Origin: Apteryx mantelli
Taxonomy: Eukaryota > Chordata > Aves > Apterygiformes > Apterygidae
Direction: 5' to 3'
Assembly (NCBI RefSeq): GCF_036417845.1
Contig: NC_089979.1
Location: 50,352,775-50,416,774, forward strand
DNA length: 64,000 nt
Part shown: one piece after another, positions 1 to 12,700 of the stretch
Position numbering within the stretch: the first letter of the stretch is position 1
Layout: each line of letters begins with the position of its first letter
Program-made: the position numbers and the translations under genes
The notes under the pieces: model-generated
Told to the model about the DNA's origin: nothing
Database searches by the model: none
The model's input: the letters and a program-made list of their open reading frames with translations, nothing else

Positions 1-339
1 TCACAGTGCCAAGAAAATGTTTAAGGTGTGATGGTATAGAATGCTTACCAAACCACTGTAAATCTGATTAGAGATTTTTCATCACTTAAATTTTTGTGTA
101 AATTCTTTTCTCTCCTGTATCAAAAAAGGATAGGTGAGGTAAAAGATAAATGGGTAATGAATGATAAGGAAAGAATGAAGTATGAGTAAAAGTTTAACAG
201 ACGGATTGTTCGTTTCAAAAATGATAATGGGTAAAATAGAGGTACATAGTAAATAGTGCAACTTCTGCAAAAATACAGACAATGTATGTTGAAGATGAGC
301 AACAATACATTTTAACTGATAATAGGAAATGCTTTTTAT
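1..339. other. AT-rich non-coding sequence, no gene seen
   Basis: The only longer frame here is a minus-strand run of about 95 codons (82-369) rich in Leu, Ile, Phe and Ser, as expected from AT-rich DNA read in the wrong frame. It has no domain. The upstream part of the LINE relic that follows may begin in this stretch, but nothing is clear enough to assign. Confidence 0.6.
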
Positions 340-720
340 GAAATGCATAACTGCAAACTCGATCCACAAGATGATACTCTTGAGGCCAGAGACTTAGTAG
401 GATTAAAAAAGGAATTAGATAGTTATATGTATCAGAACGTGCACAGTTACATCCAATCAGATGAAACAGTTTGTTTTGAAAGAATATAAAACCTCAAACT
501 TCACAGCATTAAATAACAAGCAACATGCTAGACTTTGGAAGAAATTCCTCTTGGTGTCTTAGGAAATAGTGGAAGAATGTTTAGTTTTCTTTTTGTCATC
601 CTTATTATCAGACCCTTACTCTGAAAAACCTGGTAGTAGGCATTATTAGCAGCAGTCTATTGGATTAGATTGCAGAACTAAAATGAAATCTAGATCTGAA
701 CTGGTGTGACAATGATCTGT
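340..720 (+). mobile_element. Worn CR1/L3-like LINE 3' region
   Basis: The stretch reading gaggccagagacttag, then aaaaaaggaattagatagtt, then aacaagcaacatgctagac, and ending near ctattggattagattg follows the order of the 3' part of CR1/L3-type LINEs known from turtles, crocodilians and birds. It is heavily diverged and has no open reading frame. The sense orientation comes from the order of these blocks. The 5' limit is uncertain. The family was recalled from memory, so the match is moderate. Confidence 0.5.
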
Positions 721-3430
721 TCAGAAAATGATTTTTTTTTTCCCACCATGATGGTGAAATGAAGCATCAAAATAATGTGAGTAGTGAGATGCCTGGGATG
801 TATTTGCTAATGTGCATTATTACTTATCCTAATAAATGTATTTCTAAGTTATATGGTTGTTACATAGCTTCTAAATCTGGCTTTTTGGTGAAATTGCTAA
901 TAATTCCAAAATTGGCCCTATTCTATTAATTTCTGCTTCTGATCACTGGCACCACTGAAAAACTATCGGGTTTTTTTTCTGTTTTGAGGTCATGAGTTGA
1001 CTGAGGAGTCATGTTGCTATCGGCTTCTCTGGCTAATTGCTCAACTCATTTTCCACCTCCCTTTGGTGAGTGATGCATTTGGCTGTTCAAAGGGCATTTT
1101 ATGGAACAGTTTCAGCTCTCAGCTTGCGATAGAATGGGCACATTGGTTTCCATGAAACACACACCTATTGTAAAGGCCTTACTTCTGCCTCTCTAATTCC
1201 TATCTATGTTTCAAACTTGCAAGATGCTGGGTGTTTTCACTCAATTCCCATAAGTTTCCTGTGACATACTTTTTCAACAAAAATTCTTGACTAATTTAGC
1301 AGAATGAATGATTTCCCGTGCCTGACATCTGATTATTTTATTTTTTTCTCCTATAAATAATGTTTTCTAATTTCCCCTTATTAGTCTTCACTTGATCTTA
1401 AATGAAGGTAGTTCAGTATTCCAGTGGTTTTGCATATTTACATGCAAGTTTTGGTCTAAAAGAACTGTGGGGATGGAAAAGAAACTGCTAGAATATCCGA
1501 AGCTATTAGTCTGTGAATTCTTCAGAACACTGCATTATGTTCACTTGACCTGACATTTTTTAAGCAATCGGTGAATTGCCTTATGAATCCTTTTGTATTT
1601 TGGTTCATTATTTTCATTTCAGCTAAAAGTTAATTTTACACAGCATAAATTCTAATCACCTACTGCAGTAGGATGTTGTCAGAAGTGTGCTGGCATCTTG
1701 ACATAGGTCCATTACAGATACTTTTGTAGAAAAATACCATTTGCTAGGGCAGATTTGGTAGAAATACTCATTTTCATGAAATTAAGCTACATCAGTGCTA
1801 GTGCCTATTTTTTCTTAGCAAGCTTTAAATCAAGTGAAGAATTTTCAGTCTGCAGTTTTACATTGCCTTTTGTTCAGTAATAACTTTTCTGATTCTCAGC
1901 TCAGAGGCTTCAGACCTCTTTTCCACAGAGCTACAGTATTAAGAAGTGCCACAGTTCTTAGAGTTTCTGTCTAAATACTGGTTATGGCCTTACTTGTTAA
2001 AATACTTTCTTGTCAAGTCAATACGATGTCAATCTGAAAGGTTATTGATTTGTATATCTATGTCTCTTTTTTTCCTAGCAGTGATACATATCATTTTGAG
2101 GTTAGCTGTTTTTTATGTGAGCACCAAGTAGCTATGTCTATATTTGCTCCCAAGGCTGTTTTCTGAGCTGGGATAAAAAGTTTGCCTCCTACCACGAGAT
2201 ACCTTATTTAAAAGCTTACTGTTCAGAGAAGAGCCTTCTGCCCATAAACATGAGAGCTTTTAATTTCTTAAAACTAGAGAGCATGCCCATCTGAATGTGA
2301 CAACTAACCAACTTGACACTGATTTCAGATTTGTCACCTGCTCTGGTATCCCTGTACACTCAGGGAAGATAAGAGCATAGCAAAACTGAGGCAAGCCTGT
2401 AGGCATCTATTGTGTCCCCCAAAATTACTGACTGATGGTGAGTGGTTGATTTGAGGTCTGTAAATGGATGTCTGGTGGGTACTAGGAAATCTGTAACCAC
2501 TACAAATAGCTTGCCTGCACGCTAACATATTTAATGGAGCCTGGTGTTCATTGGTGCTTGTTATGAATGTTGCTATGCTGTTGCTATAAGGATAACACTG
2601 ATACTTTATTACATCAGTAGCTTAGTTCTGCTTTGTGGCCTGTATTACTTGCTCTTCAATTTTGCATTGCTTTGGGTTTTCCTGCTCTCTGATAGCAAAC
2701 AAGGGAGGCAGAAAACCAAGATCATTATGAGAGACCCACTCTTCTGAGGAAGGAATAATAAACATGGAGATGAATGAATTGAACTGCTTGGTTAGTTGTT
2801 TTGCCTGTTGACAATTTGTAGTTTAAAATGCAGTAGACCTGAGCTCTGTGGGACAAGCATGATAGCAGTGACCTCCTAACTAGGTTTTTCTGATACTCTA
2901 CCCTGTGATCATTGTTTAAATGACCACTGACAGCTAGTCACCATCTGAATGAGCACTTGATGGTATGTCTGCACTACCAATTTTCATCAGTTAATTTGAA
3001 ATGAGCTAATGTGCCAAAACACCTTTTGCTGAGCTGCTTACGCTTTCACTGAGTTTTTACAGGAGGATGCTGCAGGGTGTCATGCTGGCTGATGTATATT
3101 TGACTGTGTTTCTGCAACACATTGGTTCAGTAACTCATTAACTTGTAGGCTACCACATTTTACTGTGACATCAGTCATGCAGACAATTTGTATATTTAGG
3201 CAAAAAACGAGAAGCTCGCTCCCTCCTTTTTTGCTTTCTCTTTGTGGAACCATGTTGATCATCTCTCCTGTTTCTGTCGTCCATGATAGCTCAGCTTTTG
3301 ACCATGTCCATCCTCTAGAAGGTTAGCAGGCAAGACTGCCTCTGAAGCCTGACACAAGTGCAAAGGTGGAATTGCTGCTGGAGACACTGGAAGATGCCTG
3401 TGATAAAAAACTGATAGGAATCTATATGGA
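721..3430. other. Unique-looking non-coding DNA
   Basis: No gene, RNA gene or clear repeat is visible. Open frames are at most about 70 codons and scattered on both strands. Part of 3260-3430 may be the degraded N-terminal region of the transposase relic that starts just downstream, but I cannot align it. Confidence 0.6.
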
Positions 3431-3439
3431 GCTGCCCAA

Positions 3440-4250
3440 GTGGACAATGAGAAAATCATCTCCAGTTTCTGCTTCGGTCTGTGTTTTGAAACCACCTTCT
3501 GCATTGTTATGAGGAGGTTGGTTCTGGGCCTGAGAGACAAGTATAAATTAGTGGATTTACATCATCCTCGTCATTTGGAAGCAGGACTTCTGGTTGAAGA
3601 TCTCTATAGGGAACTGCTTCTTGCACTTCAAAAAGAGCACACCTTCCAGACACCAGTAAATGTGAGGAAGAGGGTGTTCATTGCCCTGAAACGGCTTTCT
3701 TCTCAGTGGCCAATGACTTTGAAGTGGGAAAGCCCACTACAAGGAAGATGGCTATTAAACTCTGCCTCCACAAAAGGAAGTTAGTTAAGGAAATGTAAAA
3801 ATCCACAAGGTCTTGTGGAACCTTGCCCGACACGGATTCCTCAGTTCCAATAACTTACACATCCTAGACCACCTGTGGCTACATTAACAAGAAGAGTTAC
3901 TATTCCATTGTTTTGCAAAGTTTCATGAATTTTCAGATTTATTGACTGCCTTCATTGGCCCAGCCTGTGACATTCCTCCCCTTGCCCCACCCATGTTCTG
4001 CAAGTCAAGGTCTTCAGAGCAGGAGAGACTGATACTTCCTTTTCTTCTGGGTACATGGATGTCCACGGAGTGTAGATTCCTAAGTGCACTGTGGGCAATG
4101 TTGCCAACATCCTGTGGCATAGGTTCATGAGACCCTATGTAGAAAAGCATGCATGGTATAAAAGGGTCCATGTATTACAGCAGCATGCTTACTGTACACT
4201 GATGAATCTGAGAGCTATGTTGCCTTCTAAAGCATAAAATAGATGTTTGA
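3440..4250 (+). mobile_element. Degenerate PIF/Harbinger (HARBI1-like) transposase relic
   Basis: Harbinger transposases are DDE-type nucleases that move DNA transposons; HARBI1 is their domesticated vertebrate relative. The reading frame opens at 3440 and runs to about 3710, ending in a helix typical of the family (VRKRVFIALKRLSS, near 3661). It then shifts to frame 1, which reads DFEVGKPTTRKMAIKLC (3715-3765), the family's FGVGKST-like block. The same frame gives GTLPDTDSSVPI (first catalytic Asp region, about 3815-3850) and YINKKSYYSIVLQ (about 3880-3920). A further shift to frame 2 gives FIDCLHWPSL (from 3938), matching the block before the HD motif, and GNVANILWHRFMRPYV (4094-4141), matching the GD.AYPL.PW..RPY block. 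In-frame stops lie at 3796, near 3867 and in the later frame. The second Asp region is damaged and the third Asp reads Asn. It is clearly inactive. No terminal inverted repeats were found. Confidence 0.82.
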
Positions 4251-4450
4251 GTAAAGGGAGGACTTAGTAAGCTGCGAGGAGGATGAGGTGGTGAGGCTTG
4301 GAAACATCCACAAAGTTAAGGGCTTCAGGAGATCTTCAAGGACAAGGGAGACCGCCAAGGTGTGTAGCACCAGTGCCAATACAAGGGGAACAACTCAATA
4401 CTTTACAACGACTGAGATGGCTGATGGCATTCTCAGGAGTCATCAAGCAG

Positions 4451-4690
4451 GATCATAAGGTAATTCAGGTTGAAAGGGACCTTAGGAGGTCTTTAGTCCA
4501 ATCTCCTGCACCATGCAGGGTCAACTGTGAGATCAGATTAAGTTGCTTAGGATTTTTTCCAATCAGGTCTTGAAAAACTCCAAGGGTGGAAACTGCACAA
4601 CCTCTCTGGGCAAGCTGTCCCCCTGCCCGATTTCTTCTGGGTGAAAGAGTTTCCTCTTTACTGTCTTGAAACATCCTTCTCTGAGTTGGC
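4451..4690 (-). mobile_element. CR1 LINE 3' end, antisense
   Basis: On the + strand this begins gatcataaggtaattcagg, continues ttgaaagggaccttagg and aatcaggtcttgaaaaactc, and reaches caacctctctgggcaagctg. This is the reverse complement of the well-known 3' untranslated end of avian CR1, so the element lies on the minus strand with its 3' end near 4451. Divergence is moderate. Only the tail is present, as is usual for 5'-truncated CR1 copies. It forms no gene. Confidence 0.88.
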
Positions 4691-4765
4691 TGGATTTTGT
4701 CAAGTTTGGTTGAAATTTGTCAAGGAGTTCAACTGAGGGTAGGCAGGCAGGCACACACATAGTTT
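4691..4765 (+). mobile_element. RTE-like LINE 3' tail fragment
   Basis: The run tttgtcaagtttggttgaaa, then ttgtcaaggagttcaac, ends in ggcaggcaggcacacacat. This pattern (gttgaaat, then ggcagnnaggcacacac) is a 3' tail seen in RTE-type and other old LINEs of reptiles. It abuts the antisense CR1 end directly, so one element probably inserted beside or into the other. The fragment is short and the family assignment is from memory. Confidence 0.4.
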
Positions 4766-7261
4766 CCTCAGGAAGCTAACAAACAGTGAACTTCCATAAA
4801 GATGACTTCTGTAATCTCTGAGGTTGAAGAGGTAACATGGGGGAAAAGGTCTAAAGAAAAAGGTGTTCAGGAGAGCAGGCAAATCCTTAAAGAAATTATG
4901 CTATGGCTAGAAGTACAAATTATCCCAACATGGAGGATCAAGAACTCATCAGTGCCTTCAAACAGAAGAGGAAGTGTATTTTTAGGCTAAGCTTAAACAA
5001 ATAGTAGAACTTGTTGAAATAAAATCAAAACAAGCCACAAAATGAAATATAACTATCCATAGATATCAGTAGAAAGAGAAAAGGAAGAGATGGTCCAATG
5101 CTCCGCAGAGAACAAAAGCTGTAGACAATGTTGCTGAGGAGTATTTAAGCTTAGGGCACTGTTCCTAAACATGGGTAGAAATAATCAGTTACACAGATGC
5201 CTGAGAGGAAATAATTCATTAGGTACATGTAGCTTTCCTATAGCTATAGCAAATGATTAGATTGTTACCCCTATCTTAGGATCAAGGAACTAGTAAAATA
5301 AGAGCAATAATAATGATACAGTCTAGATTTGTTATCTTATGGCTTGTATCAGACCAATTTATGGCAGGAGGAAAGACAATGGGCACATTAGAGGTAGGCT
5401 CTTGGTGGGGATAATTATCCCCAAATGACTACTGTCAAGAGATGAGTATGGAAAGATGGTGGTGGGTAGATCTCAGAGGGGAATAACATGTATTGATGGT
5501 ATTTATCAAGCACAGTGAGCTGACCGCAAGATCCCTAATAGTATATTGGCTTATTATAATAAGAAACATATATTAGCTCTAACATAGATTACACCTTTTC
5601 TTTTAATCCCCACCACTGCTGAGGGAGCCATGAACTTCCAGCAAAGTGTCTGATGGGGAGGGGAGTAAATACACTGTCTAATGGAGAACCTGCCAGCTGC
5701 CACATCCCTTCAGAGTGAGAAGGAGTTTTGGCCTGTGGAAGATGGCTTTAGCAGTTGGCTCCTTTTAACTTCCCTCTCAGTTTCTCCAAAATTTAGGGGA
5801 TTAGGGTGCAAGAAGAGAGCCAAAGGAACAAAAATAGATATTTTTAACTACTCCCCATCCCTCCTGCTTGTAGACTCTGGACAGTCTGAAGAAATAAATT
5901 TGGCACGTAGCCCATACTGCAATAATGCGACATGACAGTGGTTGAAGAAATACCTCATCAAATACATTTCCAAATACCTTTCTTAGTCTGAGCGTGATCA
6001 CTGCTGGTGGGAAACAGGCTGGCGTTGAACCATACCTACTGCTCAGACTGTGCTAGCTGGTTTGTACACACATGCAAGTACTTCTTCTGAGGTGTGCTGA
6101 ACAAATATTTTTGAACCATATGTGGATGTTGCCTTGCTAGTAAGCACAGGGATTTGGAAGGAAGTGTTGTGTGAGGTGATATGCTAGAAGAGGAACAAGT
6201 TATGCATATTTTGGCACTTCCTGTAACATCTGAGACCACAGGAACAAAACAACCATTTCTATGTTATCTACAAATCCCTAAAATTTTTAAGAAAAGTACT
6301 TCAGACACTCCTTAAGGGCTTATGAGCAGAATCCAAAAGACTGTAACTCTCTTCAGCAACAGTAGCTTTACTAAGCCATCAAAACCTAGTACTTTAATTT
6401 CAACATCCCACTCTCCAGCAAGTTGTTGAAGCCCCATAGCAAAGTTGAGTACTTCAAATCCTGCCAGTTACAGCTCAGTCCTCATTCCCACATAAACACA
6501 ACCATTTTGCAAACATGATCTGATATTAATTACCCCCCTGGCACCAAAAGTCAGGATTTCCTGATGCAGCCCGCTAATGTAAAATGCATTAGTGAAAATG
6601 CTGGCTCCAAGGGGTTAGATTCTCTAAATAAACATAGCAAAGTTCTTCTTTATTCACTCCCAGGCTATTCTGAAAGGCTGATTTCTCAAAAAAAAAAAGA
6701 AAAAAATAAAGGACTACAATCATCCTTGGGTTTTTAATAGGTTATAAATGCTTTTTTCTATTCAGTTGCAGGAACTGAATGTCAAGTTGTAGGTCAATGA
6801 TATCTGACTCTTCTTGCCTTAGAATGAAGTTTGTCCAGGCTCCTTTCTGTGATCATGTGCTTCATGTTGTCTCTTTAATGGTAGGTGGCTGAGGATCAAC
6901 AGGACACTTCTGACTCTTAGTCGAAGGTAGCAACACTAAAATTTGTGGATAAAAACCTAAAAGTTTCTTAAGAGGTAGCGAAGATTATTATGTCAAAAAT
7001 ATCTTAATTTCTAAGGCATTTATTTAGAATGATTTTTCTTCCACTAAAGATGGGAAGGAAGAATAAAACAAAGCCAGATTGCAATGCAAGAGAAACGTTT
7101 AGCTCTGTTAACAAAACATGGCTGTGAGGCCGGTGATTTTCATCTGAGACAATAGTCTGTATCTTCATTGTCAATACCAGCTTAAGACATTGCCACCTTC
7201 TGCCCGTACCACAGTACATTGCCTTCTCAGTTGTGCCAAGAACAGGATCAGGAATTTTGAT
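4766..7261. other. Unique-looking non-coding DNA
   Basis: AT-rich, with no recognisable gene or repeat. Frames are short (84 codons at most) and carry no domain. A short A-rich run (6689-6708) is simple low complexity. Confidence 0.6.
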
Positions 7262-7320
7262 CTTGCTTTAGAAGAAAAAAAAGGAAATTTTTTTTTTTTT
7301 TTTTTTTTTTTTAAAGCAAG
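7262..7320. repeat. A/T foldback around a 25-nt poly-T run
   Basis: CTTGCTTTA at 7262-7270 is the exact reverse complement of TAAAGCAAG at 7312-7320. The left arm continues into an A-rich stretch (7271-7287) and the right arm is preceded by 25 T (7288-7312), so the pairing extends with few mismatches to about 25 bp. A plain poly-A tail would not have matched non-A flanks, so this is a real inverted repeat and not only low complexity. Confidence 0.75.
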
Positions 7321-9645
7321 AAGCCATTTACAGCACGGTCCCATACAGTGTTGTCCTGGGACACCTGGTGGGCACAGAGAATAGCAAGAATAAGAGGCTG
7401 CAGCAGCAGTAGTTAACCCAGATGTGGCTGCCAAAGCTACTTATCATTGAGCTGTAGCCTGAATGCCAGCAGCAAACAGCTGGGGCTGTGCCGGCAGTTC
7501 ACAGGGCGCGAGCTGCCCACCCTCATCAGCTGCCTGTGGGGGACGGTCCCATTACGAGAAAGCACCGTGCAGGACAAGATGGAAGAGAGGGTCAGTGAGG
7601 GGTGAACTCAGCCTTCAGCTCTTCTCTCCTACCTGTGACTGGCCACACAACGTGAGCTCCTCCAAAGTCCCATGCTGTAAAATTTCCACACTGACTAATC
7701 GAAGGCAGCCTTAAAAGCCCTGTGGGAGATGCGATAGCATGGGAGTCAGAGACCAACAAGTCATAAGCTGACTCAGACCCCCCGGCCTCACTGCTCCCCG
7801 TCTTGTCTGTGCCCGGGGTTTTAGAGGGGGTCTTCAGAAATGAGACCCAAGATGTACATCCTTATTGTACATCTCTTCTGCTGTTTGCATTTCGATACCT
7901 TTCCATCCTTAGGGATCAGGCAAAGAGTGTGTGTTAAAGCCCTGTTACGCTAATCTAGCCTTTTTATATGGTGTAATGAGGCTGGAATGGAGTGAGGGTT
8001 TTAATCCATAAATGGCAAGTACTATATAACTAGGTTGTCAAAATAATGTGTATTCAGTCCTCTTCCCATTTCAGAGTGGCTAAAAATATATATGCTGTTA
8101 CGATAAGATCAGATACCAATACAAACATCTCATCCCCACCTGATTTGAAACACAAATGCCTGTTTAATATTACTCCACTACAAATTAACAAATTTTGTAC
8201 CTGAAATGCTGTCCAGCAAGTATCATAAAATCTCTTCAGCTAATGGTTCTGTCACATCTATAAGAAGGGCTGAAACCTGCAATAGGTTGAAAGAAAATTG
8301 AATTACAATTTCAACAGAATAGTTATCCAGAACAAATTTTGTTTGAATCATCTAATGAGGCATACTTAATCTCTGGAAAACTGCAGTGTTTCTTAGAACA
8401 GTTTTCAAATGTTAATTCTGAGGGTAAATGCATCTTTTTATGTATACAGTTTGTGTATGCCATGTTTTATGTTGATTACAAATTTAGCTTTCTTGATTCT
8501 AGCTGAAAAGAAAACCCTTTCTGTCTTGGTATTCTGGCTTTGATTTATCTATTTGTTAGTTGAATCATGTCCTAGAAAGTGTTTCACTTTTGTCTTGCAC
8601 ACTTCTGGAGGGAAGAGTCAAATGACAGCTTCAATCTACTCCAAACTTTTTTCTTAATCTGAAAAAAAGTTTGCTGTACAAGTTCTCTACCAGGGTCAAG
8701 ATCTAGGGGGTAGAGGATTCTAAAATTTCTAAACTAAATATCTCTTTTCTACTCAGAGTTTTCAGAATTCATTCTTCGTCATGAAGGTCTGAAAGGTTAA
8801 AAATAACTGTACCTCCTGAGACTTCTCCCTGGGCTATGTTCTTCCCTGGGATTCTGCAAGCTTTTTCCACCCAAACTGGGTCAACCTCAGTGCCTAATTT
8901 TAAAATCTCTGGGATCCAATGCTTTATAAAAATCAATGAGAACTTCCCCATTATATAATCCCAGCAGTCACATATGATATGCTCTGGCCTGATTCTGCTG
9001 AAGCTTGATTTTATATATTGAAATGATGATTATTAGTTTTAAACAGCTGTGAGCTCCTTGTGGAAAATTATGGGGAAAATTCTTTATATCTAGAGTCTTT
9101 CCTCTGTCTCTTTCTCTCAGACTCTCTCCTTTTTAAACAGGAAGTGCATTGACATTACAGTTAAAATGAGAATGTTTCGTGCTTGAACTTACAAAATTGT
9201 CTTTTAAATTAAAGGTTGAGAAAATACACTTTCTTACTTTGGCTGTGATTGTATGTCATCTCTTTTACTCTCTGAAAAAGTAGTTATGAGAATTGGTAAT
9301 GGAGACAGTATCATAAATACCTGTACAAATGTTGTTTTTCTAGGCATTTTGATACCACAATTGTTCATGAAATTAGCCTGAAGGTCTGGGAAGAACCCAA
9401 GCAATATTAAATAACATAGGGGACCATTATTATCAGATAAAAGAATAAACCAAAATGATTTAGGTATTTATGTAAATTACCTCATTGTTTTTCCACTCTC
9501 TACTTAGAACTTGCCTTTGCTATGATGCTTACAAAATATTTGACAATTGCTTGGCTGCTGGCATGCTAAACTGGTGTCCATCATACTCACCCATATAGCC
9601 TCATTCTTTCTGTGCTCTGGCTTTTCTGGTGATATCCATTCATTT
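7321..9645. other. Non-coding DNA, GC-richer near 7370-7830
   Basis: Part of 7370-7830 is moderately GC-rich (for example around 7490-7560), with two short frames (7463-7714 + and 7171-7434 -) that show no domain. The remainder is AT-rich and featureless. Confidence 0.55.
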
Positions 9646-9649
9646 CTAG

Positions 9650-9755
9650 CCTTAGACTGTGTATTAGAATAAGATTCTTTTTCATCTGTGTTTATGCAGC
9701 ACCTAGCACAGAGATGGCCTGATGCATGTCAGGGATTAGAAGATGCTCCTACAAA
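9650..9755 (+). repeat. Ancient amniote interspersed repeat
   Basis: The segment runs from ccttagactgtg through tctgtgtttatgcagcacct to agcacagagatggcct and ends near gatgctcctac. It follows the order of a very common old amniote repeat (a 'gactgtaagctctt' head, then 'tgtttgtacagcacctagcacaatgg', then 'ggtgctac'). I do not recall the family name with certainty. It is diverged and non-coding. Confidence 0.55.
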
Positions 9756-12700
9756 ACAAATGAACAGTGTCTTGGGGATCTGGGAGTGACATGAAGAATT
9801 ATTCAAGATTCAGCTCCATAAAGTAAATCACTAAGTCAAAATTGTTAACGATACCTGTGACAGGCTGCTTGATAGCAATGCATGGTTTGGAATATTATTG
9901 TAAACAATTTGACAAATATTTTAGATAATGAACAAAGTAATAAAAAATCAATATCTGTTCCCAGATAATTTGTGAAAAGGAAAAAGAAGTAAATTTATCA
10001 AATATATTGTTTCTGCAAATAGTTCACCTCGTGATTTCAGAGGGGAAATAGGTAGGAAGAGAAAATGAGCTTGACAAAATAAACATTGGTTTATATGTCA
10101 ATATCCTTGTAAATGGCAATGACAGAGGGGAAATACAGCTAATATGATATGGGAACAAAAATGTTTCTAAACAGAATATTTTGTTGTGTCTCTCCTGAAC
10201 CTCACCAGCTCTTTAACAATGACAAATATTAAGGGTTACACACTGCCACCTAGTGAACTCAGCTGCGTGATATGAAGCTGTAACATAGCCCCGGCTGTGC
10301 AGATTGAGTAACACCTCCCAGCTCTTGCACTCTTTTGGTCACCATCCAGCACCATATATTTCCTTTTACTCTATGTTTATCTGCTGCAAATTACTGTTTG
10401 GGAAACAAACAGGCTGGTTTCTGAATTCCAGGGGAACAGCAGCCTGGCTCAGAGCAGATTTCCTTATGACTTTTTAAGGACAACATTAATAACATTTATA
10501 GCGATCTTAATCATTCCCTTTGACAGAAACAACCATAGAAGCAGGAAGCTCCTTCCAAGAGATTGACTCTGCCTTGTTTGTGACTTCTACCTTAATTAGG
10601 AAGCAAGAGGCATATGTCTGAAATCTACCTAGGTTGGAGCTGGACAGGTTTAGAAGCCCCAGGACATACATCATTTCAAAACTTAAGTATCCTAGACCCT
10701 AGCCAAGGTGTAGCTACGTCTGGATGACCTGCTGTCATATCCTTTCCTCAGTGGCATTAAGTTTCACAGCAATTCCCCTTCCCTCCTCCCATGGTTTTCA
10801 TTACAGTCATGTGAATCATGCTTCTCCTAGCACTTGGATTCACAGGTGGAGGGGAACAGCTGCTCCAAAGAGTTAAAATAATTTATTTTGTTTCCGATTG
10901 GAGTTGTTGTGATTTTTTATGGTTTATTTTTAGGCTGATCAGATGTAGGAGAGGGAACAGATAAAGCCAGAGCTGAGATTAGGATGGAAAGCAAAGCCAG
11001 AGGAGTATGGAAAAACTGTGAGCACTCAGACCCCCGTGAGACAAGAGCCTGCAAAAACACCAGCTTAAGACCTAGAAAAGCAAAGCAGTCAAGCATGTGT
11101 GTGTGTGGAGGGGCAGCAGGGCCCCACCAGCACCCATTTTATTTCCCCTCCCATCGTCCCATGGCACAGACACTCCTCCTAGCTCTTGCGGGAAAAAGAA
11201 AACCATGAAGTCTGAGGTTTGCCTTTCCAGTTCCTGTCTCCTCCCCTGAGGAGGGTGTCTGGAGTTGCTCTGCTGGTGATGACAGCAGCTGAGCACCGCA
11301 TGTGCCAGTGGCAGCAATGCTCTGAGCCCGGAGAAATCCCATCGCGTAATCCACCCTTGCAGAGCAAAGCGGGGCAGTGGTCTCGTGTTAAGGCAGTAGT
11401 GTGTGGGTAAGTGGAGCCCTCAGTTTGGGCCATGGGGACCTGCCAGGGTCATATAGGTGAAAACAGGTCCTGATCAGAGCTGGCAGCTGCTTTGCTGGGC
11501 TGTCCTTACTCCCTGGCTATTTGTGTGCAGGCTGCAGCACTGCTTGGTGCTCCCCTGGGTGGGATCAACCTGCTGGCTGGCCTTCTGAGATCTGTGGCCA
11601 TCCCTCAAATCTCTGTATTTTATTTCAGCAAATAGAATCTGATTACAGCAAACTTACTAGTGGGACAGAGTCTCTCTAGAAAAAGGATTTTCCCTCTGCC
11701 AAACACTGGCATCCTAAATGAGAATGAGACTGCAACCGGAGAACAGGCCAAAGTATCACAAACCCCTCAGATGATCTCTTCTTTCCCATTAAAGCCCTAA
11801 GACCAGGCAACATCTGTCTGGGAATTTTATCTTCCTTCTTTCCACAGAATAATTTTCCGGTGGTGGTAATAAAGTTCTGGGAACGTGTTTTTATGTTTTG
11901 AGTATCCTAATGTGCAGAGATACAGGTAAACACGGTCTCCACGTGACAGCTTTTTTGCAATGAAGGGAAAATAACACCTCTAGCAGGTAGGTGTTGCTGA
12001 GCTCTACAGCCCAAGCTCGACATTAGCTGGGGTGCTCACACCTCAGCAAATTTTTTTCTCTGAGGTTCTCAGGAGGCCATTTGCATAGCCTGAGTGAAAA
12101 ATGCCTGCAGTCTTCCACTCATTTTAGGGGGGACAGATGTTATCTGCCATTAAGTCCATGCAATGGCAAGATACCCTACGGCAGGGAGCTGAGTAACAGT
12201 ACTTGACAACAGACTGTAGGCACTGAATGCTGCTGTAATCAGTGAAGGTCTATGCAATAAATGACTTGTAGTATGTATTTAAATCTCAGTTGTCTGTGGA
12301 AAACATCAGTTTAAAGTACCTTCTGTCCTCATTATTTTGGAGTGTGTGCATTCAAACTGAACACAGAGTATCAAGGAGTTTAAAGTTCTTTTCAAGCCTA
12401 TGTAAAACTACAGCCTCAAACACATATTTAAAACATAAAGAAATCTGACTTTCAAACAGCTACTATAAAATCTAGACAAATTCCTAATTTTAAAGATACT
12501 GATGAAATGCCTGTGCCAGTGGAGCTGTGGATCATATCCCCTTAGTTTGGTTTCAGACATGCTCCTCGGATTGGTGAAAAACAAAAGCAAAGAGTTGGGA
12601 AAGCCATTACAGGAGGGATTGATTTCAGTTTGTTAAGGTTACACAAGCCTCGCCCTGACTGCTCTTGTTCTCCAGGAGGCTAAGTGGTTACCTTAAATGT

